The notes under the pieces are model-generated. The model saw nothing but the letters and a program-made list of their open reading frames with translations, ran no database searches and was not told the DNA's origin. Below, piece after piece: positions 1-7,675 of a DNA stretch of 64,000 nt. Each line of letters begins with the position of its first letter. Position 1 is the stretch's first letter. Source of the DNA: Pseudomonas protegens (GTDB lineage Bacteria; Pseudomonadota; Gammaproteobacteria; Pseudomonadales; Pseudomonadaceae); assembly GCF_003363755.1 (NCBI RefSeq), contig NZ_CP031396.1, positions 1,116,001 to 1,180,000 of the forward strand, given 5' to 3'. The position numbers were made by a program, and so were the translations under genes.

Positions 1-647
1 CGTTCGAAGGTCGCCGCCGAGGCACTCAGGGTGCCGCGCTGGACATTGGTCTGCATCAGGCCCAGCAGTTTGCTCACCAGGATGTGCGCGTAGTGCTCCT
101 GCACCTTGGGCATGGCCTCAAGGGCTTCAGACTCCTGGCACAACAGGCTCAGCAGGGGCACGAAGCCTTCCAGTTCCTGCAGCTGGTAACGCTGGCGCAG
201 AAAGCGCACGCCCTGCCCCGGGTACTGCCAGCGCTGTTCCTGGCAGGCGGCTTCCAGCAGGTGCGTGGGAATCTTGATGATGAATTTTTCGCAGTCGTCG
301 GAATAGGTCAGGTCCACCGGGTCGTCGGGGTTGATCAGCAGCAGTTCCCCCGGGGCGAAGCAGTGTTCCTGGTCGCGGCTGCGCCACAGGCAGTGGCCGC
401 GCAGCAGCACCTGCAGGTGGTAGATGCTTTCCAGCGCCGGCGAGGTGACGCGCACGCTGCCGCCATAGCTGAGGCTGCACAGGTCCAGGCTGGCCAGGGC
501 CCGATGGTTGAGGCTGGCCTGGGGATGGCCCGCCCGGGGCAGGCGGATGCAGTGGCTGCCCACGTGCTGATTGACGTAACCGGACACGGCATGGGGATCG
601 GCTTGAACAAACACGCGGCTGCGTTCACTCAACAGATGCATTTGCAT
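1..647 (-). CDS. benR: AraC/XylS-family regulator, BenR-like (partial, C-terminus off the left edge)
   Basis: The visible 215 codons read leftwards from the ATG at 645-647 without a stop and begin MQMHLLSERSRVFVQADP. They form the N-terminal effector-sensing domain of the XylS/BenR/AntR branch of AraC regulators, with the stretches GGSVRVTSPALES and FAPGELLLINPDDPVDLTY. The C-terminal double helix-turn-helix would lie outside the window. BenR proteins activate benzoate dioxygenase genes whose product, catechol, feeds the adjacent cat genes, so the context fits. An anthranilate regulator (AntR) is the main alternative. A second in-frame ATG lies two codons on, and neither start has a strong ribosome site. 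No overlapping frame has comparable domain content. Confidence 0.7.
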   Translation of the reverse strand, partial: MQMHLLSERSRVFVQADPHAVSGYVNQHVGSHCIRLPRAGHPQASLNHRALASLDLCSLSYGGSVRVTSPALESIYHLQVLLRGHCLWRSRDQEHCFAPGELLLINPDDPVDLTYSDDCEKFIIKIPTHLLEAACQEQRWQYPGQGVRFLRQRYQLQELEGFVPLLSLLCQESEALEAMPKVQEHYAHILVSKLLGLMQTNVQRGTLSASAATFE

Positions 648-726
648 GATCGGGTCACTCTGATGGTGCTTATCAGGTCTGCGTTTCAGGCACGCAACGC
701 AGTCTCGTCAGGCCAGGCATAACGGC

Positions 727-761
727 AAAAGCCACGGGCACCTGGGTCGGTGCTCCGTGGC
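727..761 (-). terminator. Terminator after catA
   Basis: Read leftwards, a 12-pair stem (GCCACGG/CCGTGGC plus GCACC/GGTGC, with one bulged A) encloses a 6-base loop and is followed by TTTT. It begins 23 bases past the catA stop and would end the catBCA transcript before the AraC gene. Confidence 0.75.
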
Positions 762-783
762 CGGGTCAAGCAGGGTCGGCGCT

Positions 784-1713
784 TCAGTCCTCCAGGGCAC
801 GCACCCGTTCGTGGCGCTGCTGTTCTTGCGGCTGGGCCGAGGACTGCAGGGTGAAGTCGAAGTGAATTTCCGCGAAGCGGCCGCTCACGCCCAACTCCTT
901 GGCCCGGGCCTGGTCCTCGCTGAAGGTGATCTTGGCGATCAGCTCGTCGCGGGTGGCGTAGGCGAAGTCGTCGTGCAGGTAGGGGTCGCCGTCCAGGTTG
1001 ATCTGGGTGGTCAGGTGGCGATGGTCATCGGCGGAGATGAAGAAGTGGATGTGCGCCGGGCGCTGGCCGTGACGCCCCAGTTGATCCAGCAGTTGCTGGG
1101 TCGGGCCTTCCGGCGGGCAGCCGTAGCCGGACGGCACGATGCTGCGAAAACGGTAGCGGCCCTCGGCGTCGGTGACGATGCGCCGGCGCAGGTTGAACTC
1201 CGACTGGCTGCCGTCGAAGTAGGAATAGGTGCCGCCGGTATTGGCGTGCCAGACATCGACGACAGCCCCGGCCAGGGGCTGGCCGGCGGTATTGGTCACC
1301 TGCCCTTGCATGAACAGCACCACGCCCGGGTCGAGGCCGTCGTCCAGGCGCGCCTCGCCCTGGCTCAGGGGCGCGCCGGCCACGTACAGCGGGCCTTCGA
1401 TGGTGCGCGGGGTGCCGCCGGTCTTGCCGGCCTGTTCGTCGGCGGCGTCCATCAGCAGGTCCAGGTAGTGCTCCAGGCCCAGGCCCGCGGCCAGCAGACC
1501 GGCTTCCTGGCGGGCGCCGAGGACGTTGAGGTAGTTGACGGCTTTCCAGAACTCTTCCGGGGTGACGTTCAGGTCTTCGATGATGTTCACGGTGTCCCGC
1601 AGGATGCGGTAGACGATGGCCTTGGCCCGGGGGTTGCCGCCTTCGGTGAACTGGCCGCTGGCTTCTTCAAGAAAACGCTGGGCGCTGGCAGTCTGGGAAA
1701 TTCTGACGTTCAT
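784..1713 (-). CDS. catA: Catechol 1,2-dioxygenase
   Basis: An intradiol, non-haem Fe(III) dioxygenase of 309 residues that cleaves catechol to cis,cis-muconate in the cytoplasm. The N-terminal helical dimerisation domain covers about residues 1-105. The catalytic beta domain carries the four expected iron ligands: Tyr163 (GGTYSYFD), Tyr197 (VPSGYGCP), His221 and His223 (RPAHIHFF). The order in the leftward operon is catB, catC, catA, so this enzyme, which acts first in the pathway, is translated from the last gene. A 51-base gap separates it from catC. Expression should follow CatR control of the catB promoter. Length and motifs are normal for the family. Confidence 0.96.
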   Translation of the reverse strand: MNVRISQTASAQRFLEEASGQFTEGGNPRAKAIVYRILRDTVNIIEDLNVTPEEFWKAVNYLNVLGARQEAGLLAAGLGLEHYLDLLMDAADEQAGKTGGTPRTIEGPLYVAGAPLSQGEARLDDGLDPGVVLFMQGQVTNTAGQPLAGAVVDVWHANTGGTYSYFDGSQSEFNLRRRIVTDAEGRYRFRSIVPSGYGCPPEGPTQQLLDQLGRHGQRPAHIHFFISADDHRHLTTQINLDGDPYLHDDFAYATRDELIAKITFSEDQARAKELGVSGRFAEIHFDFTLQSSAQPQEQQRHERVRALED

Positions 1714-1764
1714 GATTAATCCTCATCTTGTATTTATTAGAGTGGTGAACGGGCTGATGCGAAC

Positions 1765-2055
1765 TCAGCGGTCATCCTCATGAATGGACGAAGGATGCCT
1801 GCACAGGGCGTTAACTTCGATGGCCATGTACGGGTACAGCGGCAATTGCATCAGGGTGTCGTGCAGTTCCTGCACGCTGTCGACGTCGAACACGCTGTAG
1901 TTGGCGTACAGCCCGGCAATGCGCCACAGGTGACGCCACTTGCCTTCGGCCTGCAGGCGCTGGGCCAGGGCCTTTTCCTCGGCCTTCAGTTGCGCGGCGC
2001 GTTCGGGGTTCATGTCGACCGGCAGGTTCACGGTCATTTTCACGTGGAATAGCAT
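1765..2055 (-). CDS. catC: Muconolactone delta-isomerase
   Basis: This 96-residue protein begins MLFHVKMTVNLPVDMNPE, the characteristic start of CatC, and has the usual family length. CatC isomerises muconolactone to beta-ketoadipate enol-lactone, the last step before the catechol and protocatechuate branches join. The family forms a decamer of small ferredoxin-like subunits; that is family knowledge and is not visible here. It sits 10 bases after the catB stop, so the two are probably translated together. A GAGGAGG ribosome site precedes the ATG. Confidence 0.96.
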   Translation of the reverse strand: MLFHVKMTVNLPVDMNPERAAQLKAEEKALAQRLQAEGKWRHLWRIAGLYANYSVFDVDSVQELHDTLMQLPLYPYMAIEVNALCRHPSSIHEDDR

Positions 2056-2065
2056 GCAGCCCTCC

Positions 2066-3220
2066 TCAGGTGTGATGCAGCACGGGGGTGGTGTTGTCGC
2101 GACGGAAGAACGCCAGGCGCTCTTCGTCCAGGCTCAGGCCAAGGCCCGGTGCCCGTGAGACATGCAGGTGGAAATCCCGGTACACCGGCGCCTCGGCGAG
2201 GATGTCCTCGGTCAACAGCAGCGGGCCGAACAGCTCGGTGTCCCAGCTCAGTTTGTTCAAGGTCAGGAAGGCGTGGGCCGAGGCCAGGGTGCCGATGCCG
2301 CCTTCGAGCATGGTGCCGCCGTACAGGCCGATGCCCGCCGCTTCGGCAATGGCCGCGGTGCGCAGGGTGGCGCGGGGGCCGCCGTTCTTGGCGATCTTCA
2401 GGGCGAACACCGAGGCCGCCCCTTCCCGGGCCAGGTTGAAGGCGTCTTCCACGCATTCAATGGATTCGTCGGCCATGATCGGCGCCGGGCTGCTGGCATT
2501 CAGGCGCACCATGCCGGCGCGGTTGTTGCGGGAAATCGGTTGCTCGATCAGGTCGATGCCGTTGCCGCCGAGGATGCGGCAGGCGCGCAGCGCCACGGCT
2601 TCGTCCCAGGCCTGGTTGACGTCGACCCGCACGCTGGCGCGGTCGCCCAGGGCCTTCTTGATGGCAATCACGTGGGCCAGGTCGCGGTCCACTTCACCGG
2701 CACCGATCTTCAGCTTGAAGATGCGGTGGCGGCGCAGGTCGAGCATCTTCTCAGCTTCGGCGATGTCCTTGGCGGTGTCGCCGCTGGCCAGGGTCCAGGC
2801 CACGGGCAGCGCATCGCGCACCCGGCCGCCCAACAGCTCGCTGACCGGCAGCCCGAGGCGCTTGCCCTGGGCGTCGAGCAAGGCGCTTTCGATCCCGGAC
2901 TTGGCGAAGGTGTTGCCGCGGATGCTCTGCTCCAGGCGCAGCATGGCGGCGTTGATGTTGCTGGCGTCCTGACCGATCAGCAGCGGAGTGAAGAAGCGGT
3001 CGATGTTGGTCTTGATGCTGTCCGGGCTTTCGTTGCCATAGGCCAGGCCGCCGATGGTGGTGGATTCCCCCAGGCCTTCGATGCCGTCGGCGCAGCGCAG
3101 GCGGATCAGCACCAGGGTCTGGTTCTGCATGGTGTGCATGGCCAGCTTGTGGGGGCGAATGGTCGGCAGATCGACGATGATCGTTTCGATCGATTCAATG
3201 GCAGAAGCGTGCATGTCCAT
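2066..3220 (-). CDS. catB: Muconate cycloisomerase
   Basis: A 384-residue member of the enolase superfamily that converts cis,cis-muconate to muconolactone with a Mn ion. Visible signatures are the lid loop near PTIRPHKLAMHTM, the catalytic KxK motif in FKLKIGAGE, the metal ligands in VRVDVNQAWDE, LIEQPI and MADESIE, and the second lysine in VFALKIAKNGG. The open frame extends upstream to 3319, but that extension would overlay the CatR operator. I start at the ATG at 3220 (MDMHASAIES); the ATG at 3214 (MHASAIES) is an equally good choice and matches the length of the P. putida protein better. It is the first gene of catBCA. Confidence 0.95.
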   Translation of the reverse strand: MDMHASAIESIETIIVDLPTIRPHKLAMHTMQNQTLVLIRLRCADGIEGLGESTTIGGLAYGNESPDSIKTNIDRFFTPLLIGQDASNINAAMLRLEQSIRGNTFAKSGIESALLDAQGKRLGLPVSELLGGRVRDALPVAWTLASGDTAKDIAEAEKMLDLRRHRIFKLKIGAGEVDRDLAHVIAIKKALGDRASVRVDVNQAWDEAVALRACRILGGNGIDLIEQPISRNNRAGMVRLNASSPAPIMADESIECVEDAFNLAREGAASVFALKIAKNGGPRATLRTAAIAEAAGIGLYGGTMLEGGIGTLASAHAFLTLNKLSWDTELFGPLLLTEDILAEAPVYRDFHLHVSRAPGLGLSLDEERLAFFRRDNTTPVLHHT

Positions 3221-3250
3221 ACCCGTGAGGTTTTTGAAGTTCTGCGCTCG

Positions 3251-3280
3251 ATTCTGTCCCGGCTTTTTCCGGGGTTCCAA
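3251..3280 (-). promoter_or_regulatory. Predicted catBCA promoter
   Basis: Read leftwards, TTGGAA (3280-3275) and CAGAAT (3256-3251) are separated by 18 bases, a plausible sigma-70 pair with start near 3244. The spacer itself holds a dyad, CCCGG...CCGGG. With this start, the ATAC-N7-GTAT operator is centred near -64 and the CCAAT/ATTGG dyad near -40, the geometry expected for a LysR activator. The promoter assignment is inference. Confidence 0.45.
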
Positions 3281-3291
3281 TATAGAATTGG
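3277..3291. promoter_or_regulatory. Candidate CatR activation site
   Basis: CCAAT-N5-ATTGG is a perfect dyad of 15 bases lying between the upstream CatR operator and the catB promoter and overlapping its proposed -35 element. LysR activators usually contact a weaker second site here. It does not match the ATAC-N7-GTAT consensus, so the assignment rests on position and symmetry only. Confidence 0.4.
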
Positions 3292-3300
3292 TCTGGCTTG

Positions 3301-3315
3301 ATACCTTAAAGGTAT
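3301..3315. promoter_or_regulatory. CatR operator (ATAC-N7-GTAT)
   Basis: ATACCTTAAAGGTAT is a perfect inverted repeat about a central A. It matches the ATAC-N7-GTAT site bound by CatR, CatM and BenM-type LysR regulators and contains the T-N11-A core. It lies 25 bases before the catR start codon and 81 bases before catB, so one site can activate catBCA with muconate and repress catR. Confidence 0.75.
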
Positions 3316-3339
3316 GCACATCTCTACAGGGGAGCTGTC

Positions 3340-4248
3340 ATGGAATTGCGTCATCTGCGCTACTTCCAGGTGCTGGGGGAAACCCTCAACTTCACCCGCG
3401 CCGCCGAACGCCTGCACATCGCCCAGCCGCCGTTGAGCCGGCAGATCCAGCAGTTGGAGGACGAGTTGGGGGTGCTATTGCTGGAACGCGGCCGGCCGCT
3501 GCGCCTGACCGCCGCCGGGCGGTTTTTCTTTGAACATTCCAACCGGGTGCTGGAGCAGTTGGGCAAGGTCTGCGACAACACCCGGCGCATCGGCCTGGGG
3601 CACAAGACCTGGCTGGGCATCGGTTTTGCTCCCTCGACCCTGTACGGTGTGCTGCCGCAACTGATCCGCCGCCTGCGCAGCAACGAGACCCTGGAGCTGG
3701 AACTGGGATTGTCGGAAATGACCACCCTGCAACAGGTGGAAGCCTTGAAGGCCGGGCGCATCGATATCGGCTTCGGGCGGATTCACATCGACGACCCGGC
3801 CATCGTGCAGAGGGTACTGACCGAGGATCGGCTGGTGGTCGCCCTGCCCGCCGGCCATCCCTTGCTGGGACAAGAGCTGAGCCTTGAGCAACTGGCCAAC
3901 GAGCCCTTCGTGCTGTATCCGGCCAACCCGCGCCCGAGCTACGCCGACCATGTGATCGCACTGTTCAGTGCCCGTGGCCTGAACCTGAAGATCGCCCAGT
4001 GGACCAACGAATTGCAGACCGCCATCGGCCTGGTGGGCGCCGGGATCGGCATCACCCTGGTGCCGGCCTCGGTGCAGGTGCTGCATCGCGACGACATCGG
4101 TTTTTGCCCGCTGCAGGAACCCGAGGCCACCTCGCCGATCATCCTCAGCCGCCGGGTCGGCGAGCCGTCGCCGGGGCTCACCCACTGCCTGCACCTGATT
4201 GCCCAACTGCGCAGCGAGATCGGTCGCGAACAGCCCGTGGTCAGCTGA
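3340..4248 (+). CDS. catR: LysR-type activator of catBCA
   Basis: A 302-residue LysR regulator. The N-terminal helix-turn-helix (about residues 1-60, MELRHLRYFQVLGETLNFTR then AQPPLSRQIQQLEDELG) is followed by a linker helix and a two-lobed effector domain. It is divergent from catBCA and has a GGGGAG ribosome site before the ATG. In the CatR/BenM family the co-inducer is cis,cis-muconate, the CatA product, giving feed-forward activation. The divergent arrangement and the ATAC-N7-GTAT operator in the shared promoter support CatR rather than a generic LysR protein. Confidence 0.93.
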   Translation: MELRHLRYFQVLGETLNFTRAAERLHIAQPPLSRQIQQLEDELGVLLLERGRPLRLTAAGRFFFEHSNRVLEQLGKVCDNTRRIGLGHKTWLGIGFAPSTLYGVLPQLIRRLRSNETLELELGLSEMTTLQQVEALKAGRIDIGFGRIHIDDPAIVQRVLTEDRLVVALPAGHPLLGQELSLEQLANEPFVLYPANPRPSYADHVIALFSARGLNLKIAQWTNELQTAIGLVGAGIGITLVPASVQVLHRDDIGFCPLQEPEATSPIILSRRVGEPSPGLTHCLHLIAQLRSEIGREQPVVS

Positions 4249-4290
4249 CTCGGTGCGGGTGCAGTAGGCCCCCGCCAAAACCACTGCTAC

Positions 4291-4307
4291 TCCCCGCCCT
4301 GCGGGGA
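4291..4307 (+). terminator. Short hairpin after catR
   Basis: TCCCCGC and GCGGGGA form a 7-pair stem with a 3-base loop 43 bases past the catR stop. There is no T tract, so it is at best a weak terminator or a stop on read-through into the RDD gene. Confidence 0.4.
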
Positions 4308-4323
4308 TTACACTGCGCCCGAC

Positions 4324-4851
4324 ATGATGGAAAAAACTCTGGAATCGACCATGGAAGTCTCAAGAACCCGACTGATCCTGCGCCGCGCCGCCGCCTTCAT
4401 GTTCGACCAGGTGCTGGCGCTGGCGGTGTATGTGCTCCTGTCGCTGAGCCTGCACGGGGTGCTGGCGTTGCAGCCGGTCAGACGCTTGCTCGACCTCGCG
4501 CAACAGACGGGGCTGGAGCCCTACCTGCACTCAATGCTGTTCATGCTGGTCTGGCCCTTGTACTTCGTGGCCTGGGAGTATTTCTTCAAGGGCCGCACGC
4601 CCGGCAAGTGCGCCCTGGACCTGGTGGTGATCAACGCCGCCGGGACGCCGCCGACGCTGATCCAGGTACTGATCAGAAGCGCCACCCGCTATCTGGAGGC
4701 CGCGTTCGCCTTTGTCCCGCTGATGGCCTGCGTGGAATCAAGCCGCTGCCAGCGAATAGGCGATATGCTCGCCCGCACCTACGTGATCCCGCACAAGGAT
4801 CTGCAGCAGATACGCAGTGAAATGCCAGCACACCCCCTGTCCCGGGCTTGA
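4324..4851 (+). CDS. RDD-family membrane protein
   Basis: A 175-residue integral membrane protein. The RDD signature is visible: an early Arg-Asp pair in RRAAAFMFDQ, the central FKGRTPGKCALDLVVI loop, and CQRIGDMLARTYVI near the end. Three hydrophobic segments lie at about residues 20-45, 68-90 and 120-137. RDD proteins are widespread inner-membrane proteins; a few have been linked to Na+/H+ exchange, but no function can be assigned here. Several ATGs occur in frame near the start (codons 1, 2 and 10), so the N-terminus is uncertain. The gene reads alone, 36 bases before the next gene on the same strand. Confidence 0.8.
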   Translation: MMEKTLESTMEVSRTRLILRRAAAFMFDQVLALAVYVLLSLSLHGVLALQPVRRLLDLAQQTGLEPYLHSMLFMLVWPLYFVAWEYFFKGRTPGKCALDLVVINAAGTPPTLIQVLIRSATRYLEAAFAFVPLMACVESSRCQRIGDMLARTYVIPHKDLQQIRSEMPAHPLSRA

Positions 4852-4887
4852 AGCCTGAAGACTGCCCGTTCCCCTCAAGGAGCCCCG

Positions 4888-5223
4888 ATGCCCGCCGATG
4901 CCCTGCACCACGAAATAGCCTTGGAAAGATTTCTCGTCGCCCGCCCCGAACTGCGCGAAGCCCTGGACAAGCTCAATCCGCTGGAGGCCCAGGTCAAGGG
5001 CGAGACGCCTGAGCAGTACCGCAACGAACGCCTGCATGAAGCCTTTGAAGCCGAAGCCGAGCGCCTGGGGCTGTTCGCCTGGGAGTTGAGCCTGCAACTG
5101 ACCGCTGCCAGCCCCGAGGAATTCCACGCCCAGCGCCTTGAAGTGCACAAGGAGGTGGCGGAAATGGCCGGCATGCCGTGGGATGAGTATTGCGCCCTGC
5201 ATCCTCTCGATCCACAACCTTGA
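4888..5223 (+). CDS. Conserved small protein of unknown function (possibly DUF6388)
   Basis: A 111-residue acidic, helical, soluble protein with no signal peptide and no membrane segment. An AAGGAG ribosome site sits just before the ATG. The sequence is rich in Glu, Ala and Leu, with a C-terminal helix ending in HKEVAEMAGMPWDEYCALHP. It resembles short Pseudomonas proteins that I recall being annotated as DUF6388; that link is from memory. No catalytic motif is apparent. It may be co-transcribed with the RDD gene upstream (36-base gap) and the DUF1275 gene downstream (42-base gap). Confidence 0.7.
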   Translation: MPADALHHEIALERFLVARPELREALDKLNPLEAQVKGETPEQYRNERLHEAFEAEAERLGLFAWELSLQLTAASPEEFHAQRLEVHKEVAEMAGMPWDEYCALHPLDPQP

Positions 5224-5265
5224 CCTGCACGCGTCCCCCGTAGTCCCTGTTCAGGAGAACCGACG

Positions 5266-5970
5266 ATGTTGCCTTCGACTTCCACCCAATCGGCCAGCGC
5301 CGCCCTGCAGCACACGCAGAAATGGCGCGGGCGGGTCGGCCTCGGGCTGGTGGCTTGCCTTTCGGTGCTGGCTGGCATGACCGACGCCATCGGCTTCATG
5401 GCCACCGGGGATTTCGTGTCCTTCATGAGCGGCAACACCACGCGCATGGCGGTGGCCATCAGCGATGGCGAACCGGCCCTGGTGCTGCGCCTGATGCTGC
5501 TGGTGGCGACCTTTGTCGTCGGCAACGCCCTGGGCGTGGTGGTCAGCCGCCTGGCCGGGCACCGCGCCCTGCCCTTGCTGCTGAGCATTGGCGCCTTGCT
5601 CTGCGCCTCCGCCGCCTGGCCCTTCGAGCAGCAATTGCCGGCCCTGCTGGCGGCCATCATCGCCATGGGCATGCTCAATGCGGCGGTGGAGGAAGTGAAC
5701 GGCCTGCCCATCGGCCTGACCTACGTCACCGGGGCCCTGTCGCGCTTTGGCCGCGGGCTGGGGAGATGGGTGCTCGGCGAACGGCGCAACGGCTGGCGGG
5801 TACAGCTGGTGCCGTGGAGCGGGATGTTCGCCGGAGCGGTGCTGGGTGCCCTGCTGGAACAGCACCTGGGGCTCAAGGCGTTGTATGTCAGCGGGTTGTT
5901 TGCAGCATTGCTAGGGGTGGCGTCATTGAAGATTCCGCGCCGCTGGCAACTGGGCTACAAGACCCGCTGA
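5266..5970 (+). CDS. DUF1275 (YoaK-like) membrane protein
   Basis: A 234-residue polytopic inner-membrane protein. The DUF1275 signature GMTDAIGFMATGDFVSFMSG followed by NTTR lies near residues 37-60, and about six hydrophobic segments follow, separated by short basic loops. Family members such as E. coli YoaK are membrane proteins of unknown role. A GGAG ribosome site precedes the ATG. It ends 12 bases before the convergent short-chain dehydrogenase, with no clear terminator between them. A short soluble tail (IPRRWQLGYKTR) closes the protein. Confidence 0.85.
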   Translation: MLPSTSTQSASAALQHTQKWRGRVGLGLVACLSVLAGMTDAIGFMATGDFVSFMSGNTTRMAVAISDGEPALVLRLMLLVATFVVGNALGVVVSRLAGHRALPLLLSIGALLCASAAWPFEQQLPALLAAIIAMGMLNAAVEEVNGLPIGLTYVTGALSRFGRGLGRWVLGERRNGWRVQLVPWSGMFAGAVLGALLEQHLGLKALYVSGLFAALLGVASLKIPRRWQLGYKTR

Positions 5971-5982
5971 ACTGCGCCGCCA

Positions 5983-6732
5983 TCAGTCGAACAGACCGCC
6001 GCTGTCGGTATCGATGACGATCGATGACAGGCTGATGTGCCGCGGTCGGGTCAGGGCGAAGACCACCGCTTCCACCACGTCGCGGTTGGTGCCCTGCTCG
6101 CCCTTCTGTCGTGCCGGAACCTGCTGCCAGGCCGGGTCCAGCGGCGAAATATCCTCCAGATACGGCGGATGCACACACAGCGAGCGCACCGGCGTGCCCT
6201 TGAGCACCTGGCGCAGACCGTCGGCCAGGGCCAGTTGCCCGTGCTTGGCCGCATAGAACGGCAGCGACACGCTGTGCAGGGGGGCATTGGGCAAGCCGCT
6301 GATGGAGCCGATGGTGACGATGTCCGGACGCGTGGAGGCCTTGAGCGCCGGCATCAGGCCCTGGGTCAGGAGGAAGGTGCCCGTCAGGGCCGCATCGATC
6401 ACTCCGGTGACCTCGGCCGCGCTGTGGGGCTGCTCGCTGGCCTCCAGCCACATGGCGCCGTTATTGATCAGAATGTCCACCTGGGGCTGACGCACATGAA
6501 TCTCCGCCAGGGCCGCCTTGACGCTGTCGCTGCTGGCCAGATCCACCACCACGCAATCGGCGGCCTGGCCGGTGCGCGTCTCAATGGCCGCACTCACCTG
6601 CGCCAGGGCTTCAGGGTTACGCCCACAGAGAATCAGTTTGCAGCCCAGGTCCGCCAGACTGATGGCCAGTGCCGCGCCCAGACCACGACCGGCACCGGTG
6701 ACCACCACCACCGCCGAATTCAAATCCATCAT
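5983..6732 (-). CDS. Short-chain dehydrogenase/reductase
   Basis: A 249-residue Rossmann-fold oxidoreductase. It has the nucleotide-binding motif TGAGRGLG near residues 12-19, the structural NNGA motif, and the catalytic Ser...Tyr-x3-Lys set in TIGSISG and FYAAKHG. Substrate and cofactor preference cannot be read reliably; an Arg after the second strand (CGRNPE) hints at NADP(H). An AAGGAG site lies 6 bases before the first of two adjacent ATGs, which decides the start at 6732. It is a single leftward gene between rightward neighbours, and its substrate is unknown. Confidence 0.9.
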   Translation of the reverse strand: MMDLNSAVVVVTGAGRGLGAALAISLADLGCKLILCGRNPEALAQVSAAIETRTGQAADCVVVDLASSDSVKAALAEIHVRQPQVDILINNGAMWLEASEQPHSAAEVTGVIDAALTGTFLLTQGLMPALKASTRPDIVTIGSISGLPNAPLHSVSLPFYAAKHGQLALADGLRQVLKGTPVRSLCVHPPYLEDISPLDPAWQQVPARQKGEQGTNRDVVEAVVFALTRPRHISLSSIVIDTDSGGLFD

Positions 6733-6775
6733 CCCTTGCTCCTTGTCCCAGGTTGATTGAAGGCGCGAGTCTATC

Positions 6776-6800
6776 CCTGGCCCCGGGGTTTGGGGCCAGG
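6776..6800. repeat. Perfect 9-pair inverted repeat between the SDR gene and tusD
   Basis: CCTGGCCCC and GGGGCCAGG flank a 7-base loop. There is no T tract on either strand. It lies in the divergent promoter region, 44 bases upstream of the SDR start codon, so it would fall in or near the SDR leader or act as a protein site. Role unknown. Confidence 0.5.
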
Positions 6801-6918
6801 CAAAGCTTTACCCGATATGTCCCGGGCTTGCCACGCCTGAGCCTTCGGGGCGAAAGGGGTTTAGCCGATCCACGGAGAAAGCTTTATCATGGCCGCAGTT
6901 TTATCCATCGAGTCCGTC

Positions 6919-7311
6919 ATGAAGTTCGCCATCGCCCTGTTCTCTGCCGCTCATGCGCCTTCCTCGCGCCGCGCCCTGCTGTTCGCCCAGGCGGCGCTGG
7001 CGGGCGGGCATGAGATTGTCCGGCTGTTTTTCTATCAGGACGGCGTGCACAACGCTGCCAACAGTGTCGTCACGCCCCAGGACGAACAGGACCTGCCCCG
7101 GGAATGGCGCGAATTTGTCGAGCAGCATCAGCTCGATGGCGTGGTGTGCATCGCCGCCGCCCTGCGCCGGGGTGTGTTGAACGCCGACGAAGCCCAGCGC
7201 TATCAGCGCACGGCGGTGAACGTCGAGGCGCCCTGGGAACTGTCGGGGCTCGGGCAATTGCATGACGCGGTACAGGCCGCCGACCGCCTGATCTGTTTTG
7301 GAGGGGCGTGA
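6919..7311 (+). CDS. tusD: Sulfurtransferase TusD
   Basis: A 130-residue DsrE-like protein, starting MKFAIALFSAAHAPSSR; a longer in-frame start at 6889 would add ten unconserved residues. TusD is the sulfur-carrying subunit of the TusBCD complex, taking persulfide sulfur from TusA and passing it to TusE for 2-thiolation of tRNA wobble uridines. The active cysteine is Cys77 in DGVVCIAAALRRG, matching Cys78 of the E. coli protein. It is the first gene of tusD-tusC-tusB-tusE-ybiB, and its stop lies 1 base before the tusC start. mnmA, the final thiolase, is at 29.1-30.2 kb in this window. Confidence 0.93.
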   Translation: MKFAIALFSAAHAPSSRRALLFAQAALAGGHEIVRLFFYQDGVHNAANSVVTPQDEQDLPREWREFVEQHQLDGVVCIAAALRRGVLNADEAQRYQRTAVNVEAPWELSGLGQLHDAVQAADRLICFGGA

Positions 7312-7312
7312 G

Positions 7313-7675
7313 ATGGCCAAATCCCTGTTGTTGATCAGCCGTCAGGCGCCCTGGTCCGGCCCTGGTGCCCGCGAGGCCCTGGATATCGTCCTGGCCGGCG
7401 GCGCCTTCGACCTGCCGATCGGCCTGCTGTTTCTCGACGATGGCGTGCTGCAACTGGCGCCGGGGCAACAGGCGTCGCTGCTGCGCCAGAAAGACCTGAG
7501 CGCCAACCTGCAGGCGCTGTCGCTGTTCGGCGTCGACGAACTGTTTGCCTGTAGCGCCAGCCTTGCTGCTCGTGGTCTGGACCCGGCAACCTTGAGCCTT
7601 GACGCGGTACAGCTGCTCAACGCCCCGGAACTGGCCGGGATCATCGACCGTTTTGACCAGGTGATTACCCTCTGA
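7313..7675 (+). CDS. tusC: Sulfur relay subunit TusC
   Basis: A 120-residue DsrF-like protein beginning MAKSLLLISRQAPWSGPGAR. TusC is a structural subunit of the TusB2C2D2 hexamer that relays sulfur towards MnmA. It starts one base after the tusD stop and its own stop overlaps the tusB start codon in ATGA-like fashion, indicating translational coupling. It contains one cysteine near residue 80 (FACSASL) that is not the relay residue known from TusD. Length matches the 119-residue E. coli protein. Confidence 0.92.
   Translation: MAKSLLLISRQAPWSGPGAREALDIVLAGGAFDLPIGLLFLDDGVLQLAPGQQASLLRQKDLSANLQALSLFGVDELFACSASLAARGLDPATLSLDAVQLLNAPELAGIIDRFDQVITL

Noticed and set aside
3221..3319. N-terminal extension of catB by 33 codons
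   Set aside because: It would overlay the predicted promoter and CatR operator and has no similarity to the conserved CatB N-terminus.
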